From contig NZ_CP026694.1 of the NCBI RefSeq assembly GCF_002949795.1, positions 1 through 63,064 on the forward strand: DNA of 63,064 nucleotides, in the 5' to 3' direction. Position numbers and translations under genes: made by a program. Source of the stretch: Nostoc sp. 'Lobaria pulmonaria (5183) cyanobiont' (GTDB lineage: Bacteria; Cyanobacteriota; Cyanobacteriia; Cyanobacteriales; Nostocaceae). Under the pieces are notes generated by a model that was not told the DNA's origin, searched no databases, and saw only the letters and a program-made list of their open reading frames with translations. Positions 1-8,461 of the stretch are shown here, one piece after another. How positions within the stretch are numbered: the first letter of the stretch is position 1; the number at the start of each line of letters is the position of its first letter.

Positions 1-708
1 ATGGTCAGCGTTCTAGTAGTGAACTGTACAGTTAGTCTTGTAGCATAAAAGTAGTTTTTTAGTAGTTGATTTTGATTCAAGTGATTTTGAATTCGCTTTG
101 ATCATCACTTTTTTTCAAAAAAACTTTCCGCCAAAGATGGCGTACTGTGCGTCAGAAAAAGATGGATTCCAAGGCTTAGACCCTCTAAAGCGTGTTTTAA
201 ATTAGTAGGAAAATATGGGGATAAATCGGGTGACTTTTGGGATTTATTGGGAATTATTGAGCTAATGAGAATTTGGTGACTGGAAGATGTTGAAGAGGTA
301 AAAAAATCAGCGATGAATTTGAATTTGCGTTCTGTAGGATTGGGATATATTGAGTTTAATTGGTGAGAATTGGTGAAAATCGGGAATTTTGGCGATTTTC
401 GGTGTAATTCACAAAACAGCACAATTGTAATCTTTCACAAGATTTATTTACAAAGGCTGAAGGGATTACGGTATAGGCGTTTTAGCCTTTTAGGAATAAT
501 TCTTAACAAGGGGTCAAAAACGGGGTAAATTTTTGTAGATTTAATGTTGAATCTTGGTTCTGGCACGGTGATGCCCTAAGCGATCGCACTTCAACCGAGT
601 TCCCAACAAACAATTCCGTTTGTTGGGGTAAATATAGCGAACGGCGGATACCCTTAAGTAGTTTATTTATAAAACAGTAAGCTAACGGGTGGCAGTGACC
701 ACCCATTT
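1..708. other. Non-coding region downstream of the replication gene, with inverted copy elsewhere
   Basis: I see no convincing gene in this 700-base stretch. The short open frames here are AT-rich and compositionally unlike proteins. Bases about 110-560 match, in reverse orientation, bases about 59505-59985. The best-preserved blocks are the Tn-like sequence TTTCTGACGCACAGTACGCC, a GCCA-N4-TGGC mini-hairpin followed by GGAAAGTTTTT, the block ATTCTCATTAGCTCA, and a GGGGTAAATTT-type block. Intact motifs in two diverged copies next to the replication and mobilisation modules suggest a plasmid maintenance site rather than degraded coding DNA. A HIP1 octamer GCGATCGC lies at 580-587. Confidence 0.6.
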
Positions 709-3700
709 TTATGAGCCAAAGTGAACCTCCCTCTCGGCGGCTGGTACTAGCATCTCAAGTTGCGCGAATTCACCCAAGGTCAAAAACCCGTGCAGTTCCG
801 AGTAAGAAAGAATTTCCATTTCACTCAAAATATCCTTAACCACCTCCCAACTTGGATTAAGGGATTCCAAGATACAAGCGATCGCTTCTGAGGCTAAAAC
901 CTTGGAATCTTCGGAAGATCGCACCTCCTCGGATTCACCCGCACCACTTTCTAGCTCTGACGCACCAGTGACGCATGAGTTTTCCATGCTCTGTAAGGGT
1001 TCCGCACCACTTTCTAGCTTTTCCGCCCCACTTTGGGAGCTAACCGCCCCAGTTTCGCCCCAGTTCCCGCCCCAATTTTCCTTATCCTGTAAGACTTCCG
1101 CCTCACCCGCCCCAGTTGGGGTTACATATTCTTCTTTTTCCATTGTCGGAGAAAGCAATTCAATTTTCATATCTGACTCTTCATTGTTTTCTCCAAAATT
1201 AGAAAAACTGGAGCGGGTGGGGCGGGTTGCTTGCTGTGACTGGGTTTCTGGGGCGGGTAGTGGGGCGGGTATGGGGCGGGTTGACTCTAAAGTGGGGCGG
1301 GTAACTTCCAAAATCCCGATGCCTTTCAGTATTGGAATCTGTTTTTTGCGAACATCACAGTATCTAGACCCTTTAACTGCTTTGGGGAAGAGTTGAGCGA
1401 TTCGAGCGATGATTTGGTTGATGCCCTTCACGTTTTTGTCGCTGGGGCGAACTTGGTCGATCCATGTCCTACGATTGTTGTCATCTATAGTTAATGTGCC
1501 GTTTTGCTTGTACCAATTCTCTAGGAGCATCCACAAAGCGCTTGCCGACATCTCGCCGCCTTCGACGTAACCGAGTTTTTCGTCTTCAATGAAATCAAAT
1601 AGGTGGTTATTTTCTCTCTGAAGGTTGCGGAAAGCGTCGGTTGTACATTCGTAATCAATCCCTGACTCTATGAGGTTGTTGAGAGCTTTTAGCATTCTAT
1701 TTAGGAATGCGGGGGCTAATTTCGTTCTGATAAACTCTGGGTCATAACGGAATCGGGGGTCGCCTTTTATCTCGTTTGAATTGTTTGGGTCAGGATTATC
1801 TACAAAGGTTTTTTTGAATTCTAAAATTGCAATCCTATCTTTGATTGCTTGTATTACGCCTTGAAAAGCGGGAGTCTCGTTTAAGTTGAAAATACCTATT
1901 GCGTTAGAAGAGAATTCTATATGGTCTTTCCCTTTCTGTTCGCAATGTAGTGTATCTCCAGTGACAAATAATTTTAAACTTTGAAGTCTATCAATCCTAG
2001 ATGTTTGTGGGTTTTCAGAAGCCCAGTTAACTCGACTATATATAAGTGGGGCTAGTCCGAATTTTCTGCCTTCGTCGTAGGATTGGAAGTCACCCAAGGA
2101 GACAGAAGTTAATCCATTCTTTCCGTAAATCGTTGATACACACTCGCGCAGAGCATCTTTACCATTAGAACCAAGACCAATTGCAAACATTGCTTTTACC
2201 TCTCTCCCTCTAAATTTTCTAACAGTTTTAAGGTCAATTGATGCAGCAACATTTCTAAGAAATATTTCTTGCTGTGGCTTGTCTAAACAAGCTAAAAGTT
2301 GCTCACAATATGTATCGTCAGCATTAGGGTCATATTCAATTAACGGTTCATAAATGAAGTAGTCCTGGGGCGTATGCGGGTCTAATCTTATTGTAAAATC
2401 CCTGCCTTCCCACTCAACCTTGACTATTCCATTGGTGCAATTTACACCAGGAGGATTGATTAGTTCTGGGTCAATTTCTGTTCCCATTTTCGCCCATTCC
2501 AAAACCTTTTTGACTGAACTGGGTGAAGCGTAAGGACAAGTTTTTTTACCCTGTTCATTCTCGACCACAAAGGAATTGCAAAAATCATAAATCCTTTTGC
2601 GCTCTGTAGAATCTGGAGAGTGTTTGTAGTGGTTGCCAGTGTGAAAGTAAAGCTTATCAGCAGCACAAATCCAGTTCTTATCGCCGTAGAGAGCTTGAAA
2701 AGCTTGCTGGGTAAAGGCTACAACCGGATTTTGGTCGTCATCATCAATGATATCTACCTCTGCCTGTTGCGCTTGCGATCGCTGCGCCACAGCCGCGTGA
2801 ATCTCCTGCTCTAACCGACGGATAAATTCTGGTGTTTCCATCTGCCCCAAGATTTCTTTGATGTCACTTGATTTATATGGTAAATCGGGGCAGATGTCGT
2901 GCGGGTTAATTCCAATAAATGCAATTCCTACTTCGGCAGCACATTCAAGGCAAGTCTGGAGTTTCTTCAGTCCAGTGTCGTCTGGGTCATGTAGAAAAAT
3001 GATTAATCCTATGCCTGAATCTTTGATAAGTTGGTATTGGGGTGTGATTGTTTTCTTATCCCATGCACTGCCTTGAAACGTAATCCCAGCAAGACCATGC
3101 TCCCGACCAACTTCTACGCATCCCTCACCTTCATGCTGGAGTAGCGCCGGGGTGACATTCACTGATTTAGCAGCAGCTAGCGCTTCATCAATGCGGTAAG
3201 CTTTCCAGGGTTCATCCCCTTTTCTCATCTCTGGAGTGCCATCTGGAAGCCTGTGCCATTGGCGGAAGGATTTATCTTTTCCCTTCTCTTTGATGTAATC
3301 TGCCCATTCATAGCGAATTACCCATTGGGTTTGTGAGTAAGGATAGATTGTTTGTGTTGCATTCCCTGGTATTCCCTTTGGGAGCTTGCAAGTTATGTTT
3401 TGAGTTTGGGGTATGTCAGTCGCCGCTTGGGTCAACATCACCAGTGCTAATTCACCATCTGGAATTGGCGCACTTTTGGGCAAGATTCTCTTGGGCTTCG
3501 CTGCCAAACGGTTTAGAGATGGAGTGTAATTAGCCCCTGCCCTTTCTGCCACCACTTCAGCCCAGGGTTTAATCGCCTCCCGGATGTCTTTGCACTCACA
3601 CTGGTTAAAGCAGCTGTACTTCCCAGTTTCTTGGACAATGGATAAATTATGCCCACCGCAAACTGGGCAGATGTATTTATTTTTCTCTCTGGCTGGTTCT

Positions 3701-3768
3701 AACTGGTCTACAAAATTGCGAATATCAAAGGAGGCGAACGCCTGTTGATTGGGGAATTGTGCAACCAT
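709..3768 (-). CDS. Plasmid primase/helicase-type replication protein (DUF3854 TOPRIM + SF3 helicase)
   Basis: This is a 1019-residue probable replication initiator or primase-helicase. A Cys-rich zinc module sits near residues 34-59 (CPVC, then three more Cys). A TOPRIM-like DUF3854 region at about 205-310 carries EGEG and a DPDD acidic pair. An SF3/D5-like helicase core follows, with Walker A GLGSNGKDA near 531-539, a sensor-type NLNET segment and a basic IKDRI segment. The C-terminal 150 residues are low-complexity Ser/Glu/Thr-rich. The zinc-TOPRIM-SF3 order is typical of phage P4-like and cyanobacterial plasmid replication proteins. Its ATG overlaps the stop of the upstream small zinc protein (TAATG), so the two are translationally coupled. 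Confidence 0.85.
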   Translation of the reverse strand: MVAQFPNQQAFASFDIRNFVDQLEPAREKNKYICPVCGGHNLSIVQETGKYSCFNQCECKDIREAIKPWAEVVAERAGANYTPSLNRLAAKPKRILPKSAPIPDGELALVMLTQAATDIPQTQNITCKLPKGIPGNATQTIYPYSQTQWVIRYEWADYIKEKGKDKSFRQWHRLPDGTPEMRKGDEPWKAYRIDEALAAAKSVNVTPALLQHEGEGCVEVGREHGLAGITFQGSAWDKKTITPQYQLIKDSGIGLIIFLHDPDDTGLKKLQTCLECAAEVGIAFIGINPHDICPDLPYKSSDIKEILGQMETPEFIRRLEQEIHAAVAQRSQAQQAEVDIIDDDDQNPVVAFTQQAFQALYGDKNWICAADKLYFHTGNHYKHSPDSTERKRIYDFCNSFVVENEQGKKTCPYASPSSVKKVLEWAKMGTEIDPELINPPGVNCTNGIVKVEWEGRDFTIRLDPHTPQDYFIYEPLIEYDPNADDTYCEQLLACLDKPQQEIFLRNVAASIDLKTVRKFRGREVKAMFAIGLGSNGKDALRECVSTIYGKNGLTSVSLGDFQSYDEGRKFGLAPLIYSRVNWASENPQTSRIDRLQSLKLFVTGDTLHCEQKGKDHIEFSSNAIGIFNLNETPAFQGVIQAIKDRIAILEFKKTFVDNPDPNNSNEIKGDPRFRYDPEFIRTKLAPAFLNRMLKALNNLIESGIDYECTTDAFRNLQRENNHLFDFIEDEKLGYVEGGEMSASALWMLLENWYKQNGTLTIDDNNRRTWIDQVRPSDKNVKGINQIIARIAQLFPKAVKGSRYCDVRKKQIPILKGIGILEVTRPTLESTRPIPAPLPAPETQSQQATRPTRSSFSNFGENNEESDMKIELLSPTMEKEEYVTPTGAGEAEVLQDKENWGGNWGETGAVSSQSGAEKLESGAEPLQSMENSCVTGASELESGAGESEEVRSSEDSKVLASEAIACILESLNPSWEVVKDILSEMEILSYSELHGFLTLGEFAQLEMLVPAAEREVHFGS

Positions 3769-4007
3769 TACGCGATACCTCGAAGAACATTATTTAATTT
3801 TTGACAATTGCTTAATACATAAGTTGGCGATTGTTTCGGTTGAGCCAGTGCATAGTTAGGCTGATGAAAGCGATCGCGATCGCAGACTGTAAATTCTTCT
3901 ATTGAATAGCACCAGTCTGGTTTACCGCAGTGGGGGCAAGCGTTAGCAATAGTTGCGAATAGCAGCTTGCTGGTAGTATCAGTATGAAATAGCTGTTTTT
4001 TTGACAC
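3768..4007 (-). CDS. Small zinc-ribbon protein coupled to the replication protein
   Basis: This 79-residue protein has a CPHC-type knuckle near residues 24-27, a WCYS segment and a later CDRDR segment, consistent with a small zinc-binding domain. It resembles the zinc module found at the N-terminus of DUF3854 primases. The stop TAA overlaps the ATG of the 1019-residue replication protein, so it is first in a two-gene unit and may act as a detached DNA-binding module of the same replisome. I do not recognise a named family. Confidence 0.65.
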   Translation of the reverse strand: MSKKQLFHTDTTSKLLFATIANACPHCGKPDWCYSIEEFTVCDRDRFHQPNYALAQPKQSPTYVLSNCQKLNNVLRGIA

Positions 4008-4238
4008 TTTACAAATCCTCCAGTATGTGTAGTGGAGGAATTGGAGCTATCCCGTGGCAGTAATCTTCTAGTACAAACGTTCAAAAATCACGCTTTGCTA
4101 AAATTTCCGAAACGCTGTTGACATCTGGTTAGCCAGTGTTACATTAGCTTTACACCAAATCGTGTACGATAAAATTACTATTAGGGATATTAATTAGGCG
4201 GTCAAACCCAATCCCCAATTCCAATTGAATGAAAATCT

Positions 4239-4274
4239 GAAAACCTCGGTCTCCCAACGGGAAACGAGGTTTTC
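4239..4274. terminator. Bidirectional-looking hairpin terminator
   Basis: A perfect 10-bp stem, GAAAACCTCG and CGAGGTTTTC, encloses a 16-base loop. It lies 10 bases past the stop of the minus-strand gene at 4285-5010, and the arm ends in a T-rich stretch on both strands. It should terminate that gene. Confidence 0.75.
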
Positions 4275-4284
4275 AACTTTTAGC

Positions 4285-5010
4285 CTACTTGTACTTGGAT
4301 AACCAAGCCCTAACAAAGTTGTTGACTTCCGACTCTGTAATGACAAATGCACTGCCTTTCCTCCTGAGAACTAGAACTCTCATATCTCCTATCTCCGTAT
4401 AAAGATGTTCCTTGTGATTTGGCGATGCCTTAGTGGGAGGACATAAAACCAAAACTTTTGCTGTGGGAGTCTTTTGAGCCTCACGGGAGGTCATCAAAAA
4501 CTTATCTTTGTTCTTGTTGAGCCACTTTTCATAATCTGCTAACTCAACCAGTGGGCAAGGGTTCCATAGTTTCAATCCATTATTATCTTTGCGCTTGACC
4601 TGTAAAACCTCTCTTGCTTCGTTGTAGACAATTTCCCTATCTCCTTTTGACCGGATCGAGATAAACAGGTGAGTTGTTCGTGGAAATCTCACAAACAAGT
4701 CGATAGGGTTGTTGTTTTCTACCGGAAGTGTTGGGAAAACTTGCACTCCTTCGTTTTCAAACTCGTGGAAAATTGAGGTTCCTAATCTTTGTAACCTTAC
4801 CAGTTTTTGAGTTACTACCAACGGCTTGTAAGCCAATCCAAAAATTAACCAACCTAACGGATGCATGACACCACCCGTACCCAGCGCAAGACCACCAGCC
4901 GCTAGAGCAACGGTGGATTGATAATCTATCGCCTCCCTAATTTTTTCAAACGCTGCTTCGTTGTGCAGTGGGAGTTGAAAATTTGCTGTTGGGTCTTTCA
5001 GGGTAGTCAT
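4285..5010 (-). CDS. Hypothetical protein with a hydrophobic N-terminal segment and possible nuclease-like fold
   Basis: I do not recognise this 241-residue protein. Residues about 33-70 form a Gly/Ala-rich hydrophobic stretch that could be one or two membrane passes. The remainder has an alpha/beta pattern. NPIDLFVRF, then FISIRSKG, then EVLQVKRK recall the D-x(n)-(E/S)-x-K arrangement of restriction-endonuclease-fold (NERD-like) proteins, but this is inference. It lies downstream of the RHH gene on the same strand with a 76-base gap, and a strong hairpin follows it. Confidence 0.6.
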   Translation of the reverse strand: MTTLKDPTANFQLPLHNEAAFEKIREAIDYQSTVALAAGGLALGTGGVMHPLGWLIFGLAYKPLVVTQKLVRLQRLGTSIFHEFENEGVQVFPTLPVENNNPIDLFVRFPRTTHLFISIRSKGDREIVYNEAREVLQVKRKDNNGLKLWNPCPLVELADYEKWLNKNKDKFLMTSREAQKTPTAKVLVLCPPTKASPNHKEHLYTEIGDMRVLVLRRKGSAFVITESEVNNFVRAWLSKYK

Positions 5011-5086
5011 TGGAGACTTTAAACATTAATGATGATCTAAAATCAGCACGAACTGTACTGATTCTAATGCTTGTGGCTTTCGTCAG

Positions 5087-5266
5087 TCATGGTGTACCCT
5101 TATCTTTTTTGTCCTTCGGTGCTGGTGTTTCACCTTGCCGAGATTTTACTGCTTCAGCGATTAGGATTGCTCCCATCTGACTAAGCGATCGCATTTCTGA
5201 CTCTGCCATGTTCTCTACAGCTTCTCCTATATCATCTGGCAGCACAACCGATATTCGTTTACTCAT
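5087..5266 (-). CDS. Ribbon-helix-helix (CopG-like) DNA-binding protein
   Basis: This small protein is encoded opposite to, and divergently from, the ParM-like gene. MSKRISVVLPDDI at the start is a classic RHH strand-turn, followed by two amphipathic helices (IGEAVENMAESEM and LSQMGAILIAEAVKS) and a Lys-rich tail. I chose the internal ATG at 5266 because RHH proteins usually begin one residue or so before this strand. An ATG at 5290 would add eight residues. Its position suggests autoregulation and control of the partition operon. Confidence 0.75.
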   Translation of the reverse strand: MSKRISVVLPDDIGEAVENMAESEMRSLSQMGAILIAEAVKSRQGETPAPKDKKDKGTP

Positions 5267-5290
5267 AATCTCATTCTGTGAACAATTCAT

Positions 5291-5542
5291 AGAATACTAC
5301 TTCCTCCCATTAGTTTATTTCTTGTTAGACAGTAGCATTTTACTATTTCGTAGTAATTGACGCAAAATGCACACTTTGCTACTATAACATTATCAAGCCA
5401 AAAACAGCCACCCAACAAAGGCAATAGAAGCCAGAAAGTGATGCTATGGCTAACCGCTAACTGGATATTTGGACTTAAGGCGGTTGAGCCTCTAAATTCT
5501 CCAAAGCCAGGAAAATCAAGACTTTCACCAACCATCTGAACC
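5291..5542. promoter_or_regulatory. Divergent control region / candidate centromere of the ParM-type partition operon
   Basis: The 250 bases between the RHH gene and the actin-like gene contain AGTAGCATTTTACT near 5330 and the inverted block GCACACTTTGCTACT near 5370, so AGTAGCA and TGCTACT face one another about 45 bases apart with a GTAGTAA between them. This is the size and place expected for a partition site or operator. No exact iterated array like R1 parC is visible. Confidence 0.45.
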
Positions 5543-6658
5543 ATGACAACCGTATACACCAATGCCAAAAACTGGCTCGTTCAAGCTGACTTGTTAGCCA
5601 AATCCGGGCTAACTGACCTTATCGCCGGAAAAGACTCAGGTGCAGGGTATGGGAAGGCAATCATCGGTGATTTTTCGATCATGATGCCTGCCGCATACTC
5701 ACTTGTTCGCAACCGAAACATCATGCACCACGAAACCATCTCAAAAGATGGCTGCTGGGTGCGGCATGTAGAAGGTTCTCGCCTGGACTTAAAAGACGTT
5801 CAATTCTTTTGGGGCAGTGCAGCGATCGCTCAAAGTGACCACACCTTGCTGCACGAGGATAAGGCCAAAAAAGCAGAACTGGCACTAGAAAGCATCCTTG
5901 CAGACTTATCAGTTCTTAATATTCCCGATGGAGTCAAGCTAGAAATTAGTTTGAGCAATCACAACCCCGAACGCTGGGCGACTGAGATTAAACGCAGAGT
6001 ATCGGGGACTCACACCTTTGAACATCTGCACCCTGTAACTCGTTCTATTGTCACCAAAACAGTTGACATCGCGGTTACTGGCATTTATCCCGAAGGATTT
6101 GGCAGCATTGCCCACTGCTTATTTGGTGAAGCATCCCTGGTGCTTGACCCCTCAGAATTAGCGATCGCTCTCGATATCGGTTCATCAACTTGGTTGGTAA
6201 CTGTCTTTAACGGCAGTGGTGCAGTGATTGACCGTCACTTGATTGAAGGTGGTTGCGGTGAACTGCATACCATGATTGCAGAAGCGCTCGACAAACGAAA
6301 CGACCGAGTGAGTCTGCTGTCCAAGGATGTGAAGCACTCGCCCAGTCTCGTTAACCAGGGGATTATTGAAGGCACTTTCACTTATGGCGGCAACCACCTC
6401 ACGGGCAAGAAGTTTGAGGCAGAGTACAGCCAATGCCTAGATCAGTGGTGGAGTACCAGGATTGAGAAATTCGCCAACTTTGTGACTGCTGGCAATTATC
6501 TAGACCGCGCTAAATACCTTGTCGCCTGGGGTGGGGGTGTTTCGCTGCCAGTGGTGGATCAGAACCTAGCCGATTTAGGTTTTGTGGTCTTGAATAATCC
6601 TCAATTCATCAATGCTTTGGGGTTGAAACTATTAACTCAAATTGCAAAGGGAGCTTAA
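5543..6658 (+). CDS. ParM-like actin-family plasmid segregation ATPase
   Basis: This 371-residue protein carries the two actin-fold phosphate loops: GKDSGAGYGK at about 29-38 (phosphate 1) and ALDIGSSTWLVT at about 208-219 (phosphate 2), with an adenosine-type AWGGGVSLP segment near 335. Polymerising ParM-like ATPases push plasmid copies apart through a DNA-binding adaptor bound at a centromere. The small downstream gene, three bases after the stop, is the natural adaptor candidate, and an RHH gene lies divergently upstream. The cyanobacterial sequence is far from R1 ParM, so the family call rests on the motifs. Confidence 0.8.
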   Translation: MTTVYTNAKNWLVQADLLAKSGLTDLIAGKDSGAGYGKAIIGDFSIMMPAAYSLVRNRNIMHHETISKDGCWVRHVEGSRLDLKDVQFFWGSAAIAQSDHTLLHEDKAKKAELALESILADLSVLNIPDGVKLEISLSNHNPERWATEIKRRVSGTHTFEHLHPVTRSIVTKTVDIAVTGIYPEGFGSIAHCLFGEASLVLDPSELAIALDIGSSTWLVTVFNGSGAVIDRHLIEGGCGELHTMIAEALDKRNDRVSLLSKDVKHSPSLVNQGIIEGTFTYGGNHLTGKKFEAEYSQCLDQWWSTRIEKFANFVTAGNYLDRAKYLVAWGGGVSLPVVDQNLADLGFVVLNNPQFINALGLKLLTQIAKGA

Positions 6659-6661
6659 TTA

Positions 6662-6895
6662 ATGAATTACGAATCTCGGCGTATAACCATCTCCTACCTA
6701 GCAGTAATTGAATTGTGCAAGATTTTTGATTTACCCCAAGATGCACCGACACAAGCATTATCAGCAGGTGTAGAGAAGCTGATTTTTCAACATGGCAATG
6801 TGCAAGCATCACCCAAAGCAGAAACAGCGCCATCTACACAGCCTAATAAATCGGCACTTAGCGCAATGGTCACTAATTTTAAAGGGGCAGCATGA
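6662..6895 (+). CDS. Small ParR-like adaptor candidate
   Basis: This 77-residue protein is immediately downstream of the actin-like gene. A strand-like SRRITISYLAVIE followed by two helices (LCKIFDLP, TQALSAGVEKLIFQ) is compatible with a ribbon-helix-helix fold, and a disordered Pro/Ser/Thr-rich tail follows. ParR adaptors have this architecture: an RHH N-terminus binding the centromere and a tail capping the filament. An AAGGGAG ribosome site precedes the ATG, and its stop overlaps the next ATG (ATGA). The assignment is by context and predicted fold, not by clear sequence identity. Confidence 0.6.
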   Translation: MNYESRRITISYLAVIELCKIFDLPQDAPTQALSAGVEKLIFQHGNVQASPKAETAPSTQPNKSALSAMVTNFKGAA

Positions 6896-7137
6896 ACAGA
6901 ACCACATTTAGAAACACGGTTTTAGGCATTGGTGCAACAGCAGCAGCATTAGCCCTTGGCTACTTCGGAGTCCAGCAGCTTGGCAGAAACAATATGTTTA
7001 CCATTGCCGCAGCTGTCGGAGGTGGAGGTGCAATCAGCTATGTACTGCAAAAGCCGAGTGAGCAGAAACAAAGAGCCAGTGAGCCAGAAGCACCAACCGC
7101 ACCAATCAAAACCCAAAGGAAAAGAAATAAGTTGTGA
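6892..7137 (+). CDS. Small membrane protein in the partition/transfer operon
   Basis: The protein has 81 residues, with two hydrophobic segments (about 8-27, Ala/Gly/Leu-rich, and about 34-52, Gly-rich) joined by a short loop, then a charged tail ending in basic residues. It is expected to sit in the cytoplasmic membrane with its tail inside. It starts by a 4-base ATGA overlap with the upstream adaptor gene, so it is translationally coupled. I do not recognise the family. Confidence 0.65.
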   Translation: MNRTTFRNTVLGIGATAAALALGYFGVQQLGRNNMFTIAAAVGGGGAISYVLQKPSEQKQRASEPEAPTAPIKTQRKRNKL

Positions 7138-7231
7138 GATCCCAAACATGATGCAGACACAACCCCAGAAGGCGACTAGCTCTCATTATCAGTAGTTCGA
7201 TTTGAGTATTGTATAGAAAATAGGAGGAATT

Positions 7232-7450
7232 ATGTCACAGTCCGGGTTTGAGGCGCTTAAAGAAATGATTTCTAGAAACCTCGATAAAGGTAAAAAAGGG
7301 GAGACAACCTTTCATGGTGAACCGTCTGAAAATGTCAGTCCAATTTTAAGGGCAGCTAGCGAATTAGGTTTAGAGCAACACACTGTTTTGAAGCCAAACG
7401 GGGAGACTTACAAAATCACTCTCAAGCGAAAGAATAGCGAACAAACGTGA
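7232..7450 (+). CDS. Hypothetical small protein
   Basis: This 72-residue charged protein has an excellent ribosome site (AGGAGGAATT) directly before the ATG, which supports its reality. The C-terminal half (LEQHTVLKPNGETYKITLKR) looks like a beta hairpin. No family recognised. It is part of the plus-strand operon running from the actin-like gene to the P-loop ATPase. Confidence 0.65.
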   Translation: MSQSGFEALKEMISRNLDKGKKGETTFHGEPSENVSPILRAASELGLEQHTVLKPNGETYKITLKRKNSEQT

Positions 7451-7478
7451 TAAAAACCCAAAGTCAAGGAAACAAGTC

Positions 7479-7715
7479 ATGAGCGACCAAGATACCATGC
7501 AGACACAGCCAAGCCTAACAACTACCGAAATCATGACCATCATCCTGGGTTGCGAACAGATTCTTCGGTTCGTGCAAGCATCCCCAAATTATCAACAAAT
7601 CGAAGCGTCCGAACGGTTCAGTACATCGAATGACCTAAAAATAGGTGATGCAGTGCAAGCCTTGATGGAGATTCACGAAGCGATTCTAAATATCGAGTTC
7701 TACTCCCAAGTTTGA
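7479..7715 (+). CDS. Hypothetical small helical protein
   Basis: The protein has 78 residues and is mostly helical by composition, with no recognised domain. An AAGGAAAC ribosome site sits at a good distance. Its start (ACCATGCAGACACA...) resembles a 15-codon open frame at 7149-7196 that also encodes MQTQP, suggesting that the 7140-7200 stretch is a decayed duplicate of this gene's beginning. Confidence 0.6.
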   Translation: MSDQDTMQTQPSLTTTEIMTIILGCEQILRFVQASPNYQQIEASERFSTSNDLKIGDAVQALMEIHEAILNIEFYSQV

Positions 7716-7723
7716 GGAAGCAA

Positions 7724-7918
7724 ATGTTAGAAACGACAGCCCTACAACGTAACCACCTCTATGAATTCCGTGGTCAACAACTGCGCTATAGCCACCACTC
7801 TAATTGTCGAGTCAATGCACCTTTCGTTTTTAACGACTCTAAGGGCAGGCGTAAAGAATTAAGTCAAAACCAAGTCCAGAGGGAGGTTTTTGAACTTGTT
7901 GAGTTTTGTGAGAACTGA
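7724..7918 (+). CDS. Hypothetical small protein
   Basis: I place the start at the ATG at 7724, which follows GAGGAAGCA, rather than the upstream TTG at 7712. This gives a 64-residue protein with no recognised domain, fairly rich in Arg, Asn and Gln (RNHLYEFRGQQLRYSHHSN). The next ATG overlaps its stop (TGATG), consistent with coupled translation in the operon. Confidence 0.55.
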   Translation: MLETTALQRNHLYEFRGQQLRYSHHSNCRVNAPFVFNDSKGRRKELSQNQVQREVFELVEFCEN

Positions 7919-8013
7919 TGATGAAGCGATTGCCCCGACCGACCAAAGTAAGTGCAATCGCCTCACCCGAAAGTGCATCAAGTACACATCGTTACAAGGA
8001 TTCTAACAAATGA
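7918..8013 (+). CDS. Tiny coupled open frame (31 codons)
   Basis: A 31-codon frame starts on an ATG overlapping the previous stop and ends on a TGA overlapping the next gene's ATG (ATGA at 8010). It encodes a basic peptide beginning MMKRLPRPTK. It could be a true micro-protein or a translational relay that hands ribosomes to the next gene. There is no homology evidence. Confidence 0.35.
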   Translation: MMKRLPRPTKVSAIASPESASSTHRYKDSNK

Positions 8014-8453
8014 CACTTGATTACAAAAATCCCAACGATTGGGGACGCTCACCTCTGACTGACCGCGCCCTGAGATTAGAGCAATTCAAAGCAGAAAATC
8101 CTGAACAGTGGTCAGCAATGATTTCGGCTGATATTGAGGCACTTGACACACCGCTAGAAGAAAGTGAAAATTACCCACCCTTCACCGGAACTGAATTCTT
8201 AGCAACTCATGAAACAATCGATGACCATCCATACTCTGCTGCATTTGGTCAATTCTTGGGTAATGGGATTGACGCGGACATTGCAAATACTTTGGCGTTT
8301 GGCTGCAACAGATTTGATTTAATATCTGAAGATTTGGACGACCCCATAAGGCAACTAGCAACGAGAATTTATAGCCGATTTGAAGAGATGGGCTATTGGC
8401 ATGAATTGCTCCAAGAGTCGAGCGATATCAACTACGACTTAATACCTTATTAG
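8010..8453 (+). CDS. Hypothetical acidic protein
   Basis: This 147-residue, strongly acidic protein (many Glu/Asp) contains a conserved-looking central segment HPYSAAFGQFLGNGIDADIAN and ends in IPY. I do not recognise a family. A ribosome site AAGGA lies upstream, and the next gene follows after 8 bases. It is part of the ParM-to-ATPase operon. Confidence 0.65.
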   Translation: MTLDYKNPNDWGRSPLTDRALRLEQFKAENPEQWSAMISADIEALDTPLEESENYPPFTGTEFLATHETIDDHPYSAAFGQFLGNGIDADIANTLAFGCNRFDLISEDLDDPIRQLATRIYSRFEEMGYWHELLQESSDINYDLIPY

Positions 8454-8461
8454 GAGATTAA

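Noticed and set aside
105..422. 105-codon minus-strand open frame
   Set aside because: Low-complexity Ser/Pro/His-rich peptide lying in the inverted non-coding element. The equivalent copy near 59.7 kb does not keep the frame.
503..706. 67-codon minus-strand open frame downstream of the replication gene
   Set aside because: No ribosome site, no recognisable sequence, and it includes non-coding repeat blocks.
902..1396. 164-codon plus-strand frame
   Set aside because: Shadow of the low-complexity C-terminus of the replication protein on the opposite strand.
5287..5568. 93-codon minus-strand frame across the partition control region
   Set aside because: It overlaps both divergent starts and contains the inverted-repeat control region; better explained as a regulatory gap.
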